From: JBFMAI01 sp964462635
Lineage (GTDB): Bacteria > Planctomycetota > Phycisphaerae > UBA1845 > Fen-1342
Assembly: GCA_964462635.1 (NCBI GenBank)
Contig: CAYWYJ010000006.1
Coordinates: 1-61,159, forward strand
DNA length: 61,159 nt
Direction: 5' to 3'
This document shows, one piece after another, positions 38,841-47,387 of this stretch (position 1 is its first letter; each line of letters starts with the position of its first letter). The notes under the pieces were generated by a model that saw nothing but the letters and a program-made list of their open reading frames with translations, searched no databases and was not told the DNA's origin. Made by a program: the position numbers and the translations under genes.

Positions 38841-40169
38841 TTATTCCTCTTCCGGTTCGGCCTCACCCTCGATAGGCGGCGCTTCCTCGGCATCGGCCGG
38901 CTTTTCTTCCGCTGGGAGCTTCGGCAGTTGCTCCTTGGCCCGGGCCGCGGCGCGGGCCTTGGGGTGGGTGTCGAGGATACGCTGGTAAAACTCGCGCGCT
39001 TTGCCGTACATCTCGACCTTGGCGAAGCGCTCCGCGATGTCCAGCCAGCGGTCGGCTTCCTCCTCCGCCCATAAGGTGCGGATGGTCTCCTGAATCTGCT
39101 TGTCGCCTTGTATCCGCTCGATCGCCTGCTCCGCGGCCTTGCTGGCGTCCGTGTCCCCGTAGTCCTCGATCGTCTGCCGGTAGACCTTCAGGGCTTCGAG
39201 GTACCGCCGCCCGGCCTCGTGGTCCGCCGCCTGGTCGAGCAGCAGCTCGCCGCGGGCGTTGTCCAGCGCCTTGCGCACCTTGGGCTTGAGGTCGCGCGTG
39301 CCCATCAGACGGCCGATCTCGGTGTCCGCCGCGGCGCCGGTATCGGTGCCCGCGAAACGCACGCTGAGCTCCGCGAGGATGCGGATGGCCTTGTCGAACT
39401 GCTCCTCCCGGGCCGCGTCCTGGGCCTCGACCAGCCACTTGCGCGCCGATTCGTCGATCTGCCGCAGCAGGTCCGCCGCCGCCTTGCCCACCGAGCTCTC
39501 GGCCTCGGCCACCTTCCGAACGTCCAGCACCAGGGTGTACGCCTTGCCGTACGCCCCCTTGCGGTGCTCGTTCCGCGCCCGCTCGAAACGGTCCTTCAGC
39601 GACTGCGAATCCGAGCCGGCCGGGGGCGTCCGGCGAATCTGGGCCGCGATCTTCTCTTCCAACTCTTCCCGCGGATGAAACCGGTTCACCAGCCGACCGG
39701 ATGTGTCCAGCAGATAGACCTTCGGGAACGACGACACCTGGTACCGCTCGTCCGTCGGTGCCCCGAAGCCCACGATGAACCGCACGTCCTTGCCGCGGAC
39801 CGCCGATTCCGCGCTCTCTTTCTTCTGCGGCGTGAGCCCGACGAACGCGACGCCGCGATTGGCGAACGTCCGGTGGGCCTTGGTGACAATCGGGATCGTG
39901 TCGGCGGAGGCGTCGTCGGTGCGGAAGAAGAACACGACGACGATCTGGTCGCGGAAACGCTGCAACCGCGGTCGGCCCTCGAAGTTGGCCCATTCCGAGG
40001 CGGCCAGCTCGGGGAACGGCTCGCCCAGGACGGCCTTGGTGGGGCCGCTGGGCGCGGCGCTTTCGGGTTCGTTGTCCGGGGGGTCCTCCTGGGCCGACGC
40101 GCTCACGCAGAGAAACAGGCCGGACAGCTGCAGGGGCAGCAGAGCGACTCGCCACCAATCGGATCGCAT
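38841..40169 (-). CDS. Secreted redoxin-fold/TPR protein lacking the CXXC active site
   Basis: A 442-residue exported protein. A signal peptide (LLPLQLSGLFLCVSASAQ) leads to a thioredoxin/AhpC-like domain (~45-185): VLGEPFPELAASEWANFEG, QIVVVFFFRTDDASADTIPIV, GVAFVGLTPQKK and SSFPKVYLLDTSGRLV (cis-Pro loop FPKV). Where thioredoxins have WCxxC this reads FFFRTDDAS, so no redox disulfide is possible. The C-terminal half is helical with at least three TPR-like units (AYGKAYTLVLDVRKVAE, KAIRILAELSVRFAGT, YLEALKVYRQTIEDYGDT, YGKAREFYQRILDTHPKA). The acidic tail ends in EPEEE. It is probably a protein-interaction scaffold. The ATG is placed by the signal peptide. Confidence 0.85.
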   Translation of the reverse strand: MRSDWWRVALLPLQLSGLFLCVSASAQEDPPDNEPESAAPSGPTKAVLGEPFPELAASEWANFEGRPRLQRFRDQIVVVFFFRTDDASADTIPIVTKAHRTFANRGVAFVGLTPQKKESAESAVRGKDVRFIVGFGAPTDERYQVSSFPKVYLLDTSGRLVNRFHPREELEEKIAAQIRRTPPAGSDSQSLKDRFERARNEHRKGAYGKAYTLVLDVRKVAEAESSVGKAAADLLRQIDESARKWLVEAQDAAREEQFDKAIRILAELSVRFAGTDTGAAADTEIGRLMGTRDLKPKVRKALDNARGELLLDQAADHEAGRRYLEALKVYRQTIEDYGDTDASKAAEQAIERIQGDKQIQETIRTLWAEEEADRWLDIAERFAKVEMYGKAREFYQRILDTHPKARAAARAKEQLPKLPAEEKPADAEEAPPIEGEAEPEEE

Positions 40170-40349
40170 GGTTCGACTCCTCGGACGGGGCGCCGGGGCC
40201 CCCAAGGCGCCCCACAGCTTACCGGCGCCCGCTGCGGCTGCCAACGACCGAGAAACCGCGCCAGCTCTGTTCAACCGACCAACCGGGTACAACGCAACCG
40301 GCTCAACCACGCCAGTCCGTGACGCTTCCGGCGATCGCTGTGCTGCGGC

Positions 40350-40620
40350 GGTGGCTCACGGCTGAGCACAGCCCCGCAGGGGCGGGCGTCAATAGCCGGG
40401 GGCGAGGCGGGCGAAGCCCGCTGAAGCCCCCGGTTGAGGCCGATGCCGGCCTTTGAGCCCCGACGGGGCAACCGAAGGCGTCAGGACAGCGCTGACTGCC
40501 GCCCCTTCAGGGCGGGGAAGAGACGAAGGTGCCCCATCTTCCCCGGGGCTCGGCCGATCCCGACGCATCGGGACCGGCCAGCGCCCCGGGCTATTGACCC
40601 CGGCCCCTTCGGGGCCAGGG
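40350..40620. repeat. Array of CCCCGnnGGGGC-type hairpins (family J)
   Basis: Successive hairpins AGCCCCGCAGGGGCG, GCCGGGGGCG...GCCCCCGG, GCCCCGACGGGGC, CCGCCCCTTCAGGGCGGGG and CCGGCCCCTTCGGGGCCAGG, with the phrase CAATAGCC/GGCTATTG at both ends. This is a composite repeat type recurrent in planctomycete intergenic DNA. It takes up the middle of the 734-bp gap before the giant secreted gene. Confidence 0.7.
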
Positions 40621-40735
40621 GAACTCACCAGACGCGTCACGCCCTCGAATGGCGGCGCCGGCGGCACGGCCGTGAGCGGGCGCGCTCCCGCAGCGGACGG
40701 CTGCGGCACCCGGCAGTGCGGGCCGGCCTTTCCTA

Positions 40736-40765
40736 TTGCGGCCAAACATGCCCTTGCGGTAAAAT
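40736..40765 (+). promoter_or_regulatory. Putative promoter of the giant secreted protein gene
   Basis: TTGCGG (40736-40741), 18-bp spacer, TAAAAT (40760-40765). The predicted start near 40772 leaves about 130 nt of leader before the GTG. Confidence 0.45.
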
Positions 40766-40903
40766 AGGGTACAACGGGTCGGCGATTGGAAACTGCCGGT
40801 GGGGTGGCCGGATGAGCAACGGGCCTGACAAATCCATGTCTCACGCTCGGCGGGGCCCGGCGGGCCGCCGGGGAACCCCGAGCATCCCGAAAGGACGGGC
40901 GCC

Positions 40904-43900
40904 GTGTTTGCCGCGGGTCAGCGGCCGCACTGGGCCGCACGCAGAGTCCGCACCTGTGTAGTGGTTTTCGCAACGGCTTGGTGGGCCGCGACCGCCCAGG
41001 CCGAGGACGTCATCAACTGGGGGCCCACGCAATACGCCGCAACGCAGACGCTCTACCGGGACAGCCTCGAATACCTCGAGGCCGGCGACTGGTGGGGGGC
41101 GAAGTTCAATCTGAACACCGACGCGCTGGAGGTCTCGGCCAAGTTCTGGCGGGGCGAGAACTTCAACGATAACACGACGATCGTGTACGCGGAGGTCCGG
41201 TCAGCCGGCCCGCCGTACAGCGTCGTGCCCGGCTGGACGAAGGCGTTTGATCTGAAGGGTCTGACGGGCGCGGGTCCGGGCGGGGAGTGGCGCAAGGTTG
41301 AGATGGTCCAGTTGGGCGGAGAACTGAACGGCACGTACTGGGTGTGCATCCGGGCGGCGGGAACCGTGCCGGCGCGTGCCGTGCTCAACTACTACGAGAT
41401 GGACCCCAGCGCGACGTGGGACCCGCTTACCGGGCGCTACGTGGAGTGGGACGGGCTGATCTACCGGACGGCCGCGGGCGGAGTCATGACGAACGGGGGC
41501 GACGCGTTCATCCGCATCCGGCAGAAACTGGGTTACAACAGCAAGCCCCGGGCGTTCATCGACAGTATCGCGCCCAACCCGGCCGTGGCGGGCCAGTCGG
41601 TCTCCTTCGACGGTCACGGCGAGGACAGCGGCACCATCATGGCCTACGAGTGGTCGCTGGCCGACGGCACGTTGCTGAGCAAGACCAAGTCGTTCAACCG
41701 GACCTTCTCCGTGGGGGTCTACACGGTGCGCTTCCGTGTGCGCGACGATCTGGTCTGCTGGTCGGACTACGTGACGGACGAACTGCAAATTGAGGCCGCC
41801 ACGCCGCCCACCATCGGCGACCTGCGGGACGATGGCGGGCGCAGCCAACTCGGCAACTTCATCTCCGGCCTGCCGATCATCGTGAAGAACACCTATTCCG
41901 TGCATGTGGACCCCGGCAGCTTTGCGGCCGATCACGTCATCTTCAGAATGACCCGCCCGGGCGGATTTCAGCGCGAAGTCAAGACGAAGTCCCGCATGGG
42001 CAACCGCTGGTATGCGCAGTTCACCATGAGCGATCTCACCCCCGGCGTCTACACCATGAGCGCGACGGCGTACGACGCGTTGGGCAATCCGTCGAGCACG
42101 GTGAGCAAGAGCTTCTCGATGCTCACCCGGCCGGCGTGGTGGAACGGCTCGTGGGTGGCCGAGCAGTTCGTGCAATGGGACGCGGTGACGCGCGAATACA
42201 CATTCACCGGCTGGATTCCGTGGAACCCGCCCATGTGGTGGCGGCAGGACATCAACTTCCCGTACATTGGCACCGTGGAAAACTCCGCCGGGCTGCGCGT
42301 GGACGTGCGGGAGAAGTACCTCAACCGGTCCGATGCCTGGACGCACCGGGCCGATGGCGGGATCAGTGCCACGTTGCTGGGGCAGCGCGTTCTGGACGAG
42401 CCGTTCGACATCCAGTGGCGACCGCCGGTCGCACAATACCATTGGTCCTGGAACTCCGGCACGATCCTCGACTACTCGACCACGCTCTTTGACGCCACGG
42501 TATTCAGAGGTTGGGTCAGCGTCGTTTACTATGAGGTACACGTTAGTGTCGACTTCGGCATGGACGCCAGCGTCGGCGTCGAGGGGACGATCGCCGACGA
42601 TTTGAAAACCGACAACATCTGCATCACACCCACGGTCGGGGCCGAAGTGCCGATCAAGGGTGAGGTGACGATCTACTGGGGCGTGGCCAGCGCGGGTTTC
42701 GAGGCCAAGCCGCGCTTCGAGTACGATCTGCCGATCTGCTACGCGTTCACTCAGGGCGGTGTCTACCTGCCGGGGCCGTGCATCCGCTTCAAGGCCACCG
42801 TCCACGCCTGGGTGGATGTCGCCTGGGGCCTTGGGCATTGGGACAGCGGCGAATACACCCTGGCGGAGTCGAGTTGGGGCAGCGGCTGCGACAAGGACTT
42901 CCCGCTGGGGCCGCGCGGCCGCGACAACCCACCCCCGCCGTTCCAAAGCCCGCACATCGCGTCCGACGGCCAGGGCAACGCCCTGTGTGTGTGGATTCAC
43001 GACCACAACAACGGCGTCCCGGCCCCGGCTCCCGACGTGTATTACTCGTACTACAACGGGAACATGGGGATTTGGAGTGTCCCGAAGCCGGTGGCGATGA
43101 CCCCGCTGTTCGAGACCGACCCCCGCGTGGTCTTCACCGGCCCCAAGAAGGGGCTGCTGGTCGTCACGCAGAACCAGCTCACGCAGCCCCAGTGCGAGAA
43201 CATGGTGGCCCCGCCGCCGTTCCTCGCTCATGAGGCCATTCTGGCGGAGCAGGAACTCGTGTCGTACACCTACGATGCGGCCACGGACCTCTGGACGCCG
43301 CGCGGTCGGGTGTTGACCGACCCGCCGGGAATCCAGAACGGCGCGCGGGCCGACGGCCGCGCCGAACTGGCCGCGGCCTCCGACGGCACCGGGCAGGCCG
43401 TCGTCGTCTGGGTCCGCGATCCGGACGGCCACCTGCCCGACGCGCCGCCGCCGCAGGGCGACGGCGAAGTCTGTGACACGGAGATCTGGGCCGCCCGCTG
43501 GCTCGGCGCCGCGTGGGCGCCGGCGCAGCGGCTGTCGGTGCCGGGCGTCGGCTGCATTGATCCCGACGTGGCCTACGACATCTCCGGCAGCGGCAACGCG
43601 GCTTGCGTGTGGGTGGCCGACCAGGACGGCAATCTCTATGGCAACGGGGACCGGACGATCGAATACGCATATTTCAAGAAAGCGATCGGCGGCTGGCTGC
43701 CGGGCATCATGCCAGCGGTCCAGAACATGCCCGGTGTGCTCTGGCCGACTGTGTGCTTTGACATGTTCGACCAACCGGTGATCGTCTTCACCCAGCGCGG
43801 TCCGGACAACGGCAAGCTCCCCAGCGGGGCCTGGTACGGCGAGGGGGTCCATGACTACCTGTTCTCGGCGTGCTCGACGCCGCCTGGGGCGTACCCCTTT

Positions 43901-45841
43901 GCGTTTGACAAGGTGCAGCCGGTCGGCGGCCCGTTCCAGAACCGGGCCCAGTGGCCGCGGCTCACCGTGGGCTGGACGCCGCAGGGGCCGCGCGGCTTCG
44001 TCGGCTGCCGCTCGTTCAAGGGCCTGGGAGCGGACGGCTATGGCGGCGACGTGGGGATCACACTCAAGGACCTGGAGTCAACGGCTCCGTTCGACGCATT
44101 CCCCAGCCCGACCTTCTTCACGCGTGACGCCGAGGTGGACTGGCAGGTTGATCTCGACGCGGACAACCACTTCGGGCTGTTGCGAGCGGTCTGGGTGCGG
44201 CCCTCGGAGGCCAACCCGGGCGCACCGTTCGGTCAGGGCTACGACGGCATCATGCTGCTGGAAGTGCCGCTGGGGCCGGATGTCAGCGTCACGGCGGAGC
44301 ACGTCGGCGTGTCGTGCCCCTACCCGCAGCCCGGTCAGGTAGTCAGCCTGATGGCCCGGGTGCGCAACACCGGCGACCAGAATGCGTGGAACGTGCCGGT
44401 CGCGTTCTACCTCGACCAGGTCGCGCCGGGCAACCTCGTCGGCACCGCCGTGGTGCCGTATTCCGGGTATCACCACTTGAACCCGGTCAGCGTGACCTGG
44501 CAGGCCGACGGGCACGCGCATGAACTCATCGTCTTCGTTGATCCCAACAACACGCTCCAGGAGGTCAACGAAGGCAACAACATCGCAAGTATACAACTTG
44601 TTGCGATGGCCCCACCGACGGACCTCACGCTGACGCCGGACGTGGCCACCCATGCCCTCGCGCTGGCGTGGTTGCCGCCAAGCACGACCGACCCGGCGGC
44701 GCCGGCGGCCGCGACCTACCGCGTGTACCGCGACACCGGGTCGGGCTATCAGCAGATCGCCGAGGTCGTCGACACGAGCTATCGGGACGGCACCGTGGCT
44801 GAGGCCAGCTACCGCGTAACGGCCGTCAGTGACGGCGGGGCCGAGTCCACCCCGGCGGGCCCCGTATCCGGCGCGGTGCCGGTGATTCTGGACAATCACA
44901 TCATCCGGGCCGTGTTCAACGACTATGGTACGAGCGGGCGACGGTTCCCGTATGCCAGCGGCGTTTCAGCCGACATCGCGTGGCTGCCGCTGATGGAGAG
45001 CACGCAGGCGTACAGTTGGGAAGGCAACCTGCATTACGACGGGGCGAACCACCTGCTGAACGACCCGAGTCAGTTCACCGTCTTGTCCCCGCTGCACGTC
45101 GAGGGACCGGCCCTGGCCTCCACGACGCGCAACAACGACTTTCAGATCGTGGCCGCGCACACCCTCGACGGGGCCACGCTGACCACACAGCTTCAGGTGA
45201 CCAACATCTCCGGCCGCGTTCTAAACAGCGTCTACGTGGCCTGGATGCTCGACGGTGACTTGGCGCTGCCCGACCCCGATCCCATCTGCACCAACTTCCC
45301 CTGGGTCGGCTTTGGCAGCGGGCGTTGGGACGGGACCGCCGGCGCGGGCGCACAGACGAACCTCAATTACGCCGCCGGAATCGTCCCGCCCAGCGTGGCC
45401 CTCGCCCACAGCGCACGAATGGACGGCGCGGTCGTTCCGACCTGGTGGAGCGCGTGCAACCCGTCCGGCTTTGAGGGCCGCACGTGCGACTTCACCGGCG
45501 TGAACCTCGGCGACCCGCGCTACCTGTTCCAGCAGCCGTTTGACAACACCGCCGGCTGCGCGGGGTTCGACCAGGACCTGGCCCTCATCACGGCGTTCAA
45601 TGTGGCCGCGTGGAACCCGGGTGTTTCGCACACGTTCACCTACACGCTGTCGTTCCATCGTCCCGGCGACGTGGACGCCGACGGGTTGATCGGCCTGTCC
45701 GACTTCATGGCGTTCCAGAACTGCCTGTACGGCCCCGGTGTCGGACCGGTCGGCGCGGCCTGCACGACGTTTGATTTCCAGTGCGACGACGACGTGGACT
45801 TGGAGGACCTCGCCGATTTCCAACGGCTGTTCGGCGAATAG
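40904..45841 (+). CDS. Giant secreted multidomain protein (PKD, BNR-like, CARDB, Fn3, dockerin-like)
   Basis: A 1645-residue exported protein; the signal peptide ends TAQAE. Domains in order: an N-terminal beta-domain (~30-205); a PKD domain (~212-297, SFDGHGEDSGTIMAYEWSLADG); further beta-sandwich segments; sialidase/BNR-like propeller repeats (~680-1110, such as HIASDGQGNALCVWIHD, ELAAASDGTGQAVVVWVRD and VAYDISGSGNAACVWVAD); a CARDB domain (~1124-1232, VRNTGDQNAWNVPVAFYLD); and an Fn3 domain (~1235-1325). The C-terminal tail has two EF-hand-like dockerin units, PGDVDADGLIGLSDF and CDDDVDLEDLADF. No catalytic residues were identified, so adhesion or binding is likely. The start is GTG 40904 with AAGGA ~9 nt upstream. 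Confidence 0.88.
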   Translation: MFAAGQRPHWAARRVRTCVVVFATAWWAATAQAEDVINWGPTQYAATQTLYRDSLEYLEAGDWWGAKFNLNTDALEVSAKFWRGENFNDNTTIVYAEVRSAGPPYSVVPGWTKAFDLKGLTGAGPGGEWRKVEMVQLGGELNGTYWVCIRAAGTVPARAVLNYYEMDPSATWDPLTGRYVEWDGLIYRTAAGGVMTNGGDAFIRIRQKLGYNSKPRAFIDSIAPNPAVAGQSVSFDGHGEDSGTIMAYEWSLADGTLLSKTKSFNRTFSVGVYTVRFRVRDDLVCWSDYVTDELQIEAATPPTIGDLRDDGGRSQLGNFISGLPIIVKNTYSVHVDPGSFAADHVIFRMTRPGGFQREVKTKSRMGNRWYAQFTMSDLTPGVYTMSATAYDALGNPSSTVSKSFSMLTRPAWWNGSWVAEQFVQWDAVTREYTFTGWIPWNPPMWWRQDINFPYIGTVENSAGLRVDVREKYLNRSDAWTHRADGGISATLLGQRVLDEPFDIQWRPPVAQYHWSWNSGTILDYSTTLFDATVFRGWVSVVYYEVHVSVDFGMDASVGVEGTIADDLKTDNICITPTVGAEVPIKGEVTIYWGVASAGFEAKPRFEYDLPICYAFTQGGVYLPGPCIRFKATVHAWVDVAWGLGHWDSGEYTLAESSWGSGCDKDFPLGPRGRDNPPPPFQSPHIASDGQGNALCVWIHDHNNGVPAPAPDVYYSYYNGNMGIWSVPKPVAMTPLFETDPRVVFTGPKKGLLVVTQNQLTQPQCENMVAPPPFLAHEAILAEQELVSYTYDAATDLWTPRGRVLTDPPGIQNGARADGRAELAAASDGTGQAVVVWVRDPDGHLPDAPPPQGDGEVCDTEIWAARWLGAAWAPAQRLSVPGVGCIDPDVAYDISGSGNAACVWVADQDGNLYGNGDRTIEYAYFKKAIGGWLPGIMPAVQNMPGVLWPTVCFDMFDQPVIVFTQRGPDNGKLPSGAWYGEGVHDYLFSACSTPPGAYPFAFDKVQPVGGPFQNRAQWPRLTVGWTPQGPRGFVGCRSFKGLGADGYGGDVGITLKDLESTAPFDAFPSPTFFTRDAEVDWQVDLDADNHFGLLRAVWVRPSEANPGAPFGQGYDGIMLLEVPLGPDVSVTAEHVGVSCPYPQPGQVVSLMARVRNTGDQNAWNVPVAFYLDQVAPGNLVGTAVVPYSGYHHLNPVSVTWQADGHAHELIVFVDPNNTLQEVNEGNNIASIQLVAMAPPTDLTLTPDVATHALALAWLPPSTTDPAAPAAATYRVYRDTGSGYQQIAEVVDTSYRDGTVAEASYRVTAVSDGGAESTPAGPVSGAVPVILDNHIIRAVFNDYGTSGRRFPYASGVSADIAWLPLMESTQAYSWEGNLHYDGANHLLNDPSQFTVLSPLHVEGPALASTTRNNDFQIVAAHTLDGATLTTQLQVTNISGRVLNSVYVAWMLDGDLALPDPDPICTNFPWVGFGSGRWDGTAGAGAQTNLNYAAGIVPPSVALAHSARMDGAVVPTWWSACNPSGFEGRTCDFTGVNLGDPRYLFQQPFDNTAGCAGFDQDLALITAFNVAAWNPGVSHTFTYTLSFHRPGDVDADGLIGLSDFMAFQNCLYGPGVGPVGAACTTFDFQCDDDVDLEDLADFQRLFGE

Positions 45842-45869
45842 GTGGTGTCCGCGGGCCGCGGCGCGCGAA

Positions 45870-47384
45870 TCACAGCTGGCGCCGGAGTCTGCTAAACGCG
45901 GCCAGCGCGCGCCGCCGGGCCGCGCCGTGGTCACAAAGCGGCGCCGGGTAGCGCAACTCACGCCGCGCGGCCGGCGGTAACGCCGACGGATCGTGAATCG
46001 TGCGGCCGTCCAGTCCGGCCAGCTCCGGCACCCACTGCCGGATGAACGCGCCCTGCGGGTCGAACTTCCGCGACTGCGCATACGGATTGAAGAGGCGGAA
46101 ATACGGGGCGGCGTCGGTGCCGGTTGAAGCCGACCACTGCCAGCCGCCGTTGTTGCTGGCCAGGTCGCCGTCGATGAGGTGCCGCATGAAGTGCCGCTCG
46201 CCCCAGTGCCAGTCGATGAGCAGGTCCTTGGTCAGGAACATGGCGACGATCATGCGCAACCGGTTGTGCATCCACCCCGTCGCCGCGAGCTGCCGCAGCG
46301 CCGCATCGACGATCGGCACGCCCGTCCGGCCCTCGCACCAGGCGCGATAGTCGTCCTCGTCGGTCCGCCACGGCACGCGCTCGGTTTCCAGCTTGAACGC
46401 CCGGTTCATGCTGACGCGCGGGAACCCAACCAGCACGTGCCGGTAAAACTCCCGCCACACCAGCTCACTGATCCACGTCGTCGGACCGGCCGCGCCCGTC
46501 GTCACCCGGCCGCCGTTGGCCTCCCGCGCTTCGGCCAGGCATTGCCGCGGCGACAAGATGCCGAGCGCCAGGTAGGGCGACAGGCGACTCGTGCCGTCCA
46601 CCGCGGGGAAATCGCGGAGCTTCTTGTATTCGCCGATCTGCCGATCGACGAATTCACCCAGGCGGTGCTGCGCCACGCGCTCACCAGCCGGCCAAAGGTC
46701 GGGCCGGCCGCGGGCGAGCACGAAACCGGGCACATTCTCGGGAATCGGGTCGGCGGCACAGGCCATCTGCGACTGCGGACGCGGCGTCGGCAGCGGCTCA
46801 GCGCCGTGCTCCTCGACCCACGCCCCCCAGGCCCGCGCAAAGGGCGTGAAGACCGTGTAGAACGTGTCCTGTTTCGTGCGCACAGCGTCCGGCGGCACGA
46901 TGGTCTGGTCATCGAACGTCCGCACACTGAGACCGGTCTGCTCGAACGCCTGCTGCACGGCCACGTCACGCCGGGCCTCATTCGCCTCGTACTCGCGGTT
47001 GAAATACAGCGCGTCGCAGCGTGTCTCGCGGGCTAACGCCAAGAGGGCTGGTGGCACGTCGGCGAACCGGTGTGCGGTGGGAGCGCCCACCCGAACCCCG
47101 CACGCCAGTGCGGGGCCAGGCGTCCCGCCACTCGCGTGGCGGGTTCTGTCAGCAGACCTGAGGATTCGCAGCGGGATACTGAGTCGTTTCAGGCGCTCCG
47201 ACAGGCACGCCAGATTGCGCAGCAGGAACTCGACCTTGATGTCGGCCCAATCGTGCTGCTGCCACTGCCGCGCCGAGATGACGAAAACCGCCACGACGCC
47301 CCGGTCGGCGTCGCGCGCGGCCTGGTGGAGGGCATGGTTGTCGTCCGCCCGCAGGTCGCTGCGAAACCACATGAGCACCCGCAT
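45870..47384 (-). CDS. phrB: Deoxyribodipyrimidine photolyase with in-frame repeat insertion
   Basis: A 504-residue class I CPD photolyase repairing UV dimers with FADH- and blue light. The antenna domain starts VLMWFRSDLRADDNHAL and contains ALYFNREYEANEARRD. The FAD domain holds WREFYRHVL, GRTGVPIVDAALRQLAATGWMHNRLRM, DWHWGERHFMRHLIDGDLASNNGGWQW and FNPYAQSRKFDP. Residues ~78-102 (RTRHASGGTPGPALACGVRV) have no counterpart in E. coli PhrB and coincide with a family B repeat, adding about 24 residues in frame in the antenna domain. It ends the minus-strand stress operon, 3 nt after the SDR gene. Confidence 0.95.
   Translation of the reverse strand: MRVLMWFRSDLRADDNHALHQAARDADRGVVAVFVISARQWQQHDWADIKVEFLLRNLACLSERLKRLSIPLRILRSADRTRHASGGTPGPALACGVRVGAPTAHRFADVPPALLALARETRCDALYFNREYEANEARRDVAVQQAFEQTGLSVRTFDDQTIVPPDAVRTKQDTFYTVFTPFARAWGAWVEEHGAEPLPTPRPQSQMACAADPIPENVPGFVLARGRPDLWPAGERVAQHRLGEFVDRQIGEYKKLRDFPAVDGTSRLSPYLALGILSPRQCLAEAREANGGRVTTGAAGPTTWISELVWREFYRHVLVGFPRVSMNRAFKLETERVPWRTDEDDYRAWCEGRTGVPIVDAALRQLAATGWMHNRLRMIVAMFLTKDLLIDWHWGERHFMRHLIDGDLASNNGGWQWSASTGTDAAPYFRLFNPYAQSRKFDPQGAFIRQWVPELAGLDGRTIHDPSALPPAARRELRYPAPLCDHGAARRRALAAFSRLRRQL
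47092..47148. repeat. Family B palindromic repeat inside the photolyase gene (copy B3)
   Basis: CGAACCCCGCACGCCAGTGC ... CTCGCGTGGCGGGTTCTG. It nearly matches the reverse complement of the intergenic copy at 37.33 kb and lies wholly within the coding sequence. Confidence 0.9.
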
Positions 47385-47387
47385 GGA

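Noticed and set aside
41201..43852. 883-residue frame antisense to the giant secreted protein
   Set aside because: A compositional shadow with no recognisable domain or start context.
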